This document shows, one piece after another, positions 57,081-64,000 of a stretch of 64,000 bases of DNA. The stretch's first letter is position 1; each line of letters begins with the position of its first letter. Source of the stretch: Chaetoderma sp. LZ-2023a (taxonomy: Eukaryota; Mollusca; Caudofoveata; Chaetodermatida; Chaetodermatidae); assembly GCA_034401795.1 (NCBI GenBank), contig CM067374.1, positions 92,875,222 through 92,939,221 on the forward strand, given 5' to 3'. Made by a program: the position numbers and the translations under genes. The notes under the pieces are model-generated. The model worked only from the letters and a program-made list of their open reading frames with translations, was not told the DNA's origin and made no database searches.

Positions 57081-60070
57081 GTGGACAAAACGGAGAATAG
57101 ACACTCTATAACACCAGCTGAGCAACATCTGCCAGTTTATCTCTCTGCCAAGAGGGAACACCCACCATTAGAGCCCACCAATCTATCTGTACTGCTAACC
57201 GATGCAACTGTGACGGCCAGGCAGCATAACTTTTTATGGGCAATCGCACGTCTGCACGATGTCAAGGAACAATGTCAAGGACTGGTCTTTATTATCAAAC
57301 AAGCGACAACGCGCCGGTTACGCCAGGTAAGGTTGGTTACTACCAACAATCAATGCACCAGCAACAGAAATGTCAACTGCATGAGATCCTTTCTAAAACA
57401 GTTTCCATTTAGCCATTTGTGTCTCGAGAAAATTGCTGTTGTTTTAGACCACACGCTTTATGCTAAGTAAGTTAACGGAGCTGGTCAGGACGGTAAAACT
57501 TAAATTTAAGAGCATGCAGCTTACAACGGGAAATTTCCACATAATTTGCAATCTGAGACTTAGAGACATTGCCATTGAATCTGGAAAGATAGCCGAGGAG
57601 TCAATTGACAAACCGTTTGATGAAAAACAATAAAACAGAGGTGTCCGTCTCCACAAGCTCACATTTGAAGCTCTGGTGTGACTTGCTTGTGTGGGATACA
57701 TGTCTAGAACCACAATACAGACCTTCAAAATTTGGATGATACATTATATATTGTGACAAATCTGCATGGCGATCGATGTGCAGACTCCTTTGAATTGAGG
57801 ACGAATAGCGAATCATGATATGGTAGAAATACCACTGGGCATGTTACATGCGGATCGTAAAAGTGCTTGCATTTAGCGTGTACCTTGGCGTTTCGTAATT
57901 ACAAACGGAACTATTCTAAATACATACATGTGCAGCATACCAAGATGACGCAATTGAAGGAAACATGCCCACATATACACGCTCATTTTCGCAATGGCGG
58001 TGTTTCAGTCCAGCTTAGACAAGCAAATCCATTTGCCAAAATAGCGATTGATCACACTGTAGTAGAAACAGTTAATAAAGATACTCTGATAGTCTTAGGC
58101 AATGCACTTTGCCCAGAGTTTATCTAGCGGCTGAGCACAGGGCTGAGGCTTTAAAAACCTTCGGCAACTGGCATCAGCGCAGAGTCCGAATCTAGATCAT
58201 GTTAATCTACGAAAATCCAGAACCTAAGGGGATGAAATCATGTGACTTCGATAATTGATATACTCGAAAACAACTGGACCAATCCTTTTTCAAACTAGCC
58301 ATCAGATCTTGTGAGCTTATCACCTTTTGTAGCAGCACCACCGAATTTGAGCGCTGACTTGTTGAAAGCCCGGGAAAAAGGAGAAGAAACCTTTAAAATA
58401 CGAGTGCAGATTTGTTTTTTCCAGATTTTATGATCCAATAAAGAAATTAAAGCTACAAACATTCAGTGCCTTACAGAAAGAAATCTTTATCCAAAGTGGT
58501 ACAAACAAAGATGTCATTTTGAAAGCAGACAACCGGGTTTTACGACACATGCATCTGTTTGCTCAGAACAGGAAGTTAGACATGAGAGAAGTTCGTTGCT
58601 ACCCCGTTGGTACGACGCTATGGGCATTGGCCAATGGAAATGGAATCCTGCCGAAAACAGGGAAGACAACGTTTGATAAACATATTGAAAAAGAAATTGT
58701 TGACGTTGGGTTGCCCTCTGGCCCTCGGACAACAATAGTTGATGCCATGACATTAGTGCATAAGATTCATGGTGAAAATCTGACTTTCGACGAACTCTAA
58801 TATGATTCTGAAGAAAATCCTGAATGGCGGCCAGGGAAGTGAGCGAATTGATGTAGTGTTTGACCTCTACAGAGAACAGTCGATTAAGGCTGCTGGTCGT
58901 GTGAAGCGGGATTCTAAACATGGAGTCGTATTTAATAGGATAAATCCAGGGCGAAGAATAAAGAAATGAAAAGGGATGTTGACAAGCGCCGAAAGCAAGA
59001 ACATTCTAACTATGTTTCTAAACCTAACGGAAATGCGAATCAGAGAGATGCTTGGTGACACTACAATAATGGCCACACCCGGCGAACAATGTTTCCAGAT
59101 AGCAAAGGATCGTGTGTGAGAGGTCGTTGTGCTGACAGCTACCATTGAAGAAGCCGATACAAGGATGCTGAGCCATGCTAAACATGCAGCTGCCACTTAT
59201 CTAAATATTGTCGTGATATCTGAGGATACTGATGTATTTGTGATTCTCCTTGGTCTACATTCTGCGTTATGAACTAGAATCTTGTTAAGACGTGGTAACA
59301 AATGTCAGATCAGACATATTGGCATCTAAAGATTGGGTACACTGTTAGGCAAGGATGTATGTACGGCAGTAATTGGTGTCCCTTCTTGGACAGGATGATA
59401 CATTCCTATTTCCTTCGGTGGTCAGGGCAAAATAAAGGCAATCGGTTTGAGCCGCAAGAATCGGATATTTAGGGAAGCTTATATTTTCCTTGCACAGGAG
59501 TGGTGCCTCACAGAGGAATTGCTCGAAATCATACAGGCATTCGCCTGTAGCACGTATTGTTTAACCCTTTTACGACGAAGCCGGCCAATACCGGCCTCTA
59601 CAGTGGTCTTGCAGAATGTCCATATGCAGTCCCAGAGAATACTAGTTTTGAAAATTTGCCATTGGAATGACTGGCTCGGTAACCGAGCCAGTCATTCCAG
59701 TGGTACATTTTCAAAAATAGTATTCTCTTGGACTGCAAATGGACATTCAATAAGCAAACTTGATTTTCTTTACAAAATTTAGGCATTAAAGGGTTAAACA
59801 CACATGTCAAAGAGGTCAACATGCGCAGGTATGGACTGATTTGCTAAAAATGGTGACCTTCATCTGGGCAACTGGCCCCCTTGCAAGCATGCATTAAAAC
59901 TACAAACACGTCGTGCGAACTACCAAACTGCAATCTGGAGAAGACGTTTCTAGAATTCTCCTAAGACGTCTTCTCCAACAGAAGGACTGGGTAGAGCTCT
60001 GGTGACGGGACACCTAGACATATGCTGGCTTACCCGATCACAAGCGCCAGCTATTGTTTTAGGCACCCGT
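57081..60070 (+). pseudogene. Multicopy invertebrate gene with PIN-like nuclease domain, decayed
   Basis: Blocks of one long protein appear in order with no introns. The N-terminus reads PAEQHLPVYLSAKREHPPLE and NFLWAIARLHDVKE (57110-57265). The middle shows NAPATEMSTVYEILS (about 57350), EKIAVVLDHTLYAK, and NRGVRLHKLTFEAL (about 57634) after a TAA. Then FYDPIKKLKLQTFSAL and an open stretch to 58800 (YPVGTTLWALANGNG). The C-terminal domain reads GEQCFQIAKDRV, EEADTRMLSHAKHAA (59147) and ISEDTDVFVILLGL (59218), acidic motifs typical of PIN-like folds, then FGGQGKIKAIGLS and, after a MITE, AKNGDLHLGNWPPC and ANYQTAIWRR (59916). I recall the family as widespread and uncharacterised in invertebrates. 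Many stops and shifts; it sits in an intron of the LPMO-like gene. Confidence 0.68.
59561..59797. mobile_element. Family A MITE inserted in the PIN-like pseudogene
   Basis: TTAA at 59561-59564 and 59794-59797, inner ends CCCTTTT and TTAAAGGG, core gactggctcggtaaccgagc-cagtc perfectly palindromic. Removal of the element with one TTAA leaves the flanking coding sequence in frame, running from AFACSTYC into NTHVKEVNM of the host protein family. TTAA targets and CCC-starting ends are the hallmark of piggyBac elements. Confidence 0.9.
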
Positions 60071-60300
60071 GTCATGTAAGTAAGCCTACTCTAGAAGCTG
60101 CAATGAAGACGTCACTTGAACACTTTCTGTGGTGTGTTACACCAAGTTTTCTAATATCGGGTATTACACTATCCCAAGAAGACCTGCTAATCAAATGTAC
60201 CCACAGAATCCTAACAAAAGTAAAATAACTTGATGTAATGCATTTTGTGTATACCTTATTAACCACTCTAGGGGACCTAGGACAGAAATTGGCCTAAATC

Positions 60301-60302
<2 letters not shown>

Positions 60303-60367
<65 letters not shown>
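60303..60367. repeat. (AAT)n microsatellite
   Basis: About 21 uninterrupted AAT units. Confidence 0.97.
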
Positions 60368-60418
60368 CTTTATTTAAGGAGGGTATACATCGTCAGTAAA
60401 CTGATCTTCTCGAGGCCT

Positions 60419-60431
60419 TCACACACACACA

Positions 60432-60479
<48 letters not shown>

Positions 60480-60530
60480 CGTACGCACGCACGTACGTAC
60501 GCACGCACGCACGCACGCACTCACGCACGC
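60419..60530. repeat. (ACGC)n microsatellite with ACGT interruptions
   Basis: Opposite-strand equivalent of the GCGT runs at 10171 and 15641. From 60540 to 61520 no gene is recognised; ggtggccatttt/caagatggccacc at 60908-60930 is a small hairpin. Confidence 0.96.
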
Positions 60531-61528
60531 ACATGCCTCGTCTTATATCAAATGGTCGTATATATAAGAATCGATGGTGAAATAAGAGCATTGACCTACG
60601 GGGAAGCGTTTATGGACATGGTTCCGCATATTAAATTTATAGATCTATCATCGATCGCCCCTTTAATTATTAATTGGCGAACAACTTTTGAAAGCCGATC
60701 ATGAAGAAAACATTTAAAATACCACTTTTTTCAGGGCGTTCTTAGATTTCTGAACAGATAATACAAATGAATATAAAAACTCCCAAATATTGTCAGATGC
60801 AAAAACTTATTACACGCATTTTAAGCCTAGTTGCATGTTCATAGGTCCGCCCAGTAATGCTGTATGTCCGTTTTTTCAATCCCTTCAATTTTGGTGACAT
60901 TTCGGTGGCCATTTTTCAAGATGGCCACCAAAAGGGTATTTAGCTACATGACTTGGAAATCCATTAACTGATTACCGATACTTCAGGTATCACGCTGACC
61001 AAAAATCACGGTGGGATCTCTTCTCCCTTCTGGTATTGAAAGTTCCGTGTGCCTCCTGGTCTGCACTGCCGTTTAACGATTTTTTTGTGAATCAGTCTTT
61101 ATATAATTGAATATTAGCAATCACGATATTAATTTGCGTGAAAGCTATGCGTTATAGTGACAAGTTTGAATTTAATTATCTATAATCTAAGAAACATTAA
61201 AACGGAGGCCAGGCTATTAAAAATTCAAATCTAATAAGCACACGTGGCCTTCGCTGGGCACTTTGTTATTAACGCTAATCTTGCAGAATTTGTACGAGCG
61301 TCCTCGCGTGATATGCCTATATTTGGCTTTATTTTGAACATTGCGTTGACGAAATCTGTTGCTGTTTAAGAAAGCCAGGTTTTTCAGCCGCATCAGTATG
61401 GCCTAATCCTTACAAAGGAAATTACACTGATTAATATATTTGGATGCCGCAGCATGTGTGTTAAGGCCCTACTTATAAATATGGATTCGCTCCCCGTACC
61501 ACGATACTTAGTACAGTCTAAAATACAA

Positions 61529-61735
61529 TTAACCCTTACCACTCTGATGTCAATATTCCATCTATAACTGTGTTAATAGCAAAGAAACTGGTGTATATTT
61601 TTCAACAATTTTGGTGGACGATGTTGCTGTCTACGACAGCACCATCTTCCATCAAATTAGCTGGAAAATGAACCATAATTCATTTATTAATTTAATTTGA
61701 AAATTTAATGTTAACATCAGAGTGGTAAGGGTTAC
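61529..61735. mobile_element. Second TTAA-type MITE
   Basis: Perfect 18-bp inverted ends CCCTTACCACTCTGATGT at 61533-61550 and 61714-61731. The left end follows TTAA (61529-61532); the right flank is TTAC, a TTAA with one change. Centre has gatgttgctgtc-tac-gacagcaccatc. Ends differ from family A beyond CCCTT. Confidence 0.78.
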
Positions 61736-61996
61736 TATTTGAGCGAGCATTCAATTTTTTAAGCCAGATAGTCCAATATTATTGTACCACATCCCCCAGG
61801 GTGGACTATCCTCACACGTGAATTCCCACGCCTCATTAGTGTAACTATCAGTCACGGTTCGTGGTTTGATGGTGTACAGGCTCACTCGTCTCGGAAACCA
61901 CATTGTAATTCATATTTAATATCGGCTCTCTACAGTGAAACATGTGTATAACTTACACTGACCTTATGGAGCATTTGAAGGTGGTCACTAAGGACG

Positions 61997-62080
61997 TGTT
62001 CTCACTAGAGGGTGAATCAAGAATAACGCCACATGTCAGTATGTCGTTAGTCCGGATTAAGTCTCTAGTGAGAACACGGC
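61997..62080. repeat. Inverted repeat, 16-bp arms
   Basis: cgtgttctcactagag at about 61995 pairs with ctctagtgagaacacg ending about 62079, with 52 bp between. Probably a MITE relic. Confidence 0.75.
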
Positions 62081-62189
62081 CTAGAAAAGTTAAATTTTTG
62101 CTCAGTGAATCCAATCCATTTGTAGACCAAGATTCAGATTTATTTATTACTCCCAGATCATACATGTGATACACGGGGCATTTGGGCGA

Positions 62190-62665
62190 GCCACGTTTAC
62201 ATAAACTGGTCTTCTATGTTTCTAGTAATTGCAGCTTTTTTTTTATATCTAGAATGGTTTTAATACTTGTTAGCCATTTGTATGGTTTTCTGTTTTCATT
62301 AAAACCCTTTAACCTTCAATTATATATTTGTAGTGTTAGTTTATTTTGCTTTCCTGAGATAAGCCTTATCCAGTATATGATCATGTGCTTTTCTATTAAT
62401 ACCTTTATTGGCAGTCCCCATAGTTTCTCATATGTCATGTATTTAGGTGTGCTTCGCTTAATTTTTAAAAGGTGTCTTCGAAATTCTAGATGTTCTTTTT
62501 CGATTAAATTACATTTTTCGATTCCAATAATTTCACAGCCATAAAGGAGGATCGGTTCTATCATTTGCTGGTAGAGTTTTATTTGACAATCAATGGGTAG
62601 ATTTAATTGTTTAGCTCGTCGATGTAAAGCGAACGTTGCTTTTCAGCCTTGTTCAAATAAGCTTT
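62190..62665 (-). pseudogene. LINE ORF2 fragment, C-terminal to RT
   Basis: Minus-strand translation reads KATFALHRRAKQLNLPID, then IEPILLYGCEIIGIEKCN and MIIYWIRLISGKQNKL, parallel to FALLTKAKS, ITPILIYGSEVWGFEN and RMITYWGKLLV of the LINE at 3.3-9.6 kb. The 83-codon frame 62316-62564 is open. The higher-coordinate end is cut by the family B element that follows. Confidence 0.8.
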
Positions 62666-62694
62666 TCTCCGCTAAAAGTAGGCGTCCATTGTAT

Positions 62695-62860
62695 GAAAAC
62701 AGCAGCCAGTCAAATTAGTTTTAAAATATTTAACAGCTTATATGTATAGTTTTCTGGAAATTGATAGTCCGGGAGTTCAGGGATCGATCGATCCCAACTC
62801 GAGCGAGGTGTGGGTGGAGCTTTGCTAGATGTGGGCGGGCCTTAGCAAAAACTGGAAAGG
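62695..62860 (+). repeat. Family B MITE, right half
   Basis: Hairpin arm (cagtcaaattagttttaaaa), ttttctggaaattgatag, the perfect stem gggatcgatcgatccc, ggtgtgggtggagctttgct and end ggaaaggtccat. Confidence 0.8.
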
Positions 62861-63007
62861 TCCATGAGTAAAGAAGACGCAACAAAAAAGTACAAAAGCC
62901 TAAATATTAATTCCTACAGAAATTGCTCAATGTGTGGCTCTGTGTGCCTCTGTGTCTGATACGCTAAGTATAAGATAGGCCTAAAATATGCCCGTAAAAT
63001 ATTATTT

Positions 63008-63061
<54 letters not shown>

Positions 63062-63154
63062 GTAATAATAATTCAATTTCTCTGATTCTCACTTAGTGTG
63101 CCTCAATATAATGGTATCCAAAATATAGGATAGGCTATTTCAGTGAAAATTCAA

Positions 63155-63217
<63 letters not shown>
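63008..63217. repeat. Opposed (AAT)n and (ATT)n microsatellites
   Basis: AAT run at 63008-63062 and ATT run at 63157-63217, about 95 bp apart, so complementary. The second ends 17 bp before LPMO-like exon 4. Confidence 0.95.
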
Positions 63218-63218
<1 letters not shown>

Positions 63219-63234
63219 CAGTTCACCATTGCAG

Positions 63235-63367
63235 CGCTTAGTAAGACTAACAGACAGCTCATATAACCGCTGTGCTCTTCGAATTAGCTATCGTCATTTT
63301 GAGTGGTCCTTGCCTAATGGAAGAGAATTTATTTTCCGGTCATGCGCAGACATACGGATTGTTCAAA
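63235..63367 (+). CDS. LPMO-like secreted protein, C-terminal domain exon
   Basis: After ccattgcAG (63233-63234) the frame reads RLVRLTDSSYNRCALRISYR, then HFEWSLPNGREFIFRSCADI and RIVQ, reaching a donor a/GTAAGC at 63368. The pattern Cys-x-LRI followed by F-x-SCADI is the final strand pair of LPMO domains, where the two cysteines often pair. No ATG is needed for an internal exon. Phase 0 at its start does not directly match the phase-2 end proposed for exon 3. The gene continues beyond or ends shortly after the window. Confidence 0.55.
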
Positions 63368-63454
63368 GTAAGCGGGTTCGTGCTATCTGGTATTCATTAG
63401 TTGATTAGAATTTGTCCTGCCACGATCTCCTTCATTTTGAGTGAATAATATAGG

Positions 63455-63840
63455 AATCCAGTCTGTCAGTCAAGTATTGACGCCATAATCAACTACGTCG
63501 CATATAGGTTGACGTCACAATCCAGTGTCACAATCCACAATCATAATTGACAGAAATAATCCGTCATAAATCTAGAATAGTCCGTCAAATTTGACGAATT
63601 GTATGTCTTTAATAAACATTCTGTTGAATATTTTGAAACTAATTTGACTGGGCGCTGTTGCTGTCATAGGCAGCAACAACACCCAGTGAAATTTAGTTTC
63701 AAAATATCCAACAGCTTACCTATAAAGTTTTCTGGAAATTGATATTGAGATTCAGTGGGTTCAGCGTTCGATCGAACCCAACACTGGCGAAAAGTGGATG
63801 GAGCTTAGTTAGATGGGACAGGGCATAGCTATAAAACTGT
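63455..63840 (+). repeat. Family B MITE, near complete
   Basis: TGACG side (ggttgacgtcacaatcc at 63509), gacgaattgtatgtcttt, hairpin 63622-63713, perfect stem gttcgatcgaac, then box side gggcatagctataaaac and a decayed end. The last 160 bp of the window show no feature. Confidence 0.8.
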
Positions 63841-64000
63841 ATTCATCCATTATATCAGTTTTATATTATATGGTGTCTAAGGGATTCGGTGTTATACAGT
63901 AGCTTACCATCTTTACCAATGTGGGCTCCTGCCCGGAAAAAGGATTCAGGCATCCAAGATGCGAATAGTAGATTTCATGTCTGGAAAATTTGATGATACC

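Overview
The window looks like nuclear DNA of an invertebrate animal, most likely a marine lophotrochozoan or a non-vertebrate deuterostome. It is AT-rich, has long microsatellites in which animal-type transposons sit side by side, and genes are split by GT-AG introns. No operons, bacterial genes or CRISPR arrays are present. Most of the sequence is mobile-element debris at different stages of decay.

Left third (1-25.5 kb). There is a minus-strand CR1-like fossil (about 1.45-1.69 kb). A near full-length but dead two-ORF LINE follows (3.34-9.58 kb), with a tandem 140-bp 5' repeat, an L1-ORF1p-like protein, and an endonuclease/reverse transcriptase ORF2. The 9.7-17.3 kb stretch holds MITEs and satellite-like repeats. 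A 5'-truncated endonuclease-RT-RNase H LINE with an AAG tail lies at 17.5-21.1 kb, then a likely C2H2 zinc-finger exon at 21.7 kb. A third LINE (23.4-25.4 kb) keeps an intact zinc-knuckle ORF1 joined to only the tail of ORF2, with a 189-bp module between them.

Middle (25.5-47 kb). A second, 99% identical copy of the 189-bp module lies at 28.2 kb. A probable first exon of an ependymin-related secreted protein is on the minus strand at 32.4 kb. A very young Tc1-like transposon has perfect 24-bp TIRs and one frameshift (32.94-34.60 kb). A decayed DIRS-type tyrosine-recombinase retrotransposon lies at 37.05-38.94 kb. tRNA-derived SINEs and two satellite-like arrays complete the stretch.

Right third (47-64 kb). 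A dead ZMYM1-type hAT transposase runs on the minus strand (47.3-49.75 kb). The most interesting host signal is a split gene: exons at 52242-52410, 52992-53050, 55732-about 55811 and 63235-63367 join in compatible phase (first three) and read as a secreted copper-monooxygenase-like (LPMO-like) protein. Its introns are packed with MITEs, microsatellites, a satellite array, a decayed multicopy nuclease-like gene (57.1-60.1 kb) and a LINE fragment.

Two short-element families dominate. Family A (8 copies or fragments) has TTAA target sites, CCCTTT/AAAGGG-like ends and a perfect palindromic core, as expected of piggyBac-derived MITEs. One copy sits inside the nuclease-like gene, and removing it restores the reading frame. 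Family B (at least 14 copies or fragments) carries AATGGACCTTTCC-like ends, a foldback hairpin, a cluster of TGACGTCA sites on one side and a covarying GATC palindrome on the other. Family assignments come from recalled motifs, not searches.
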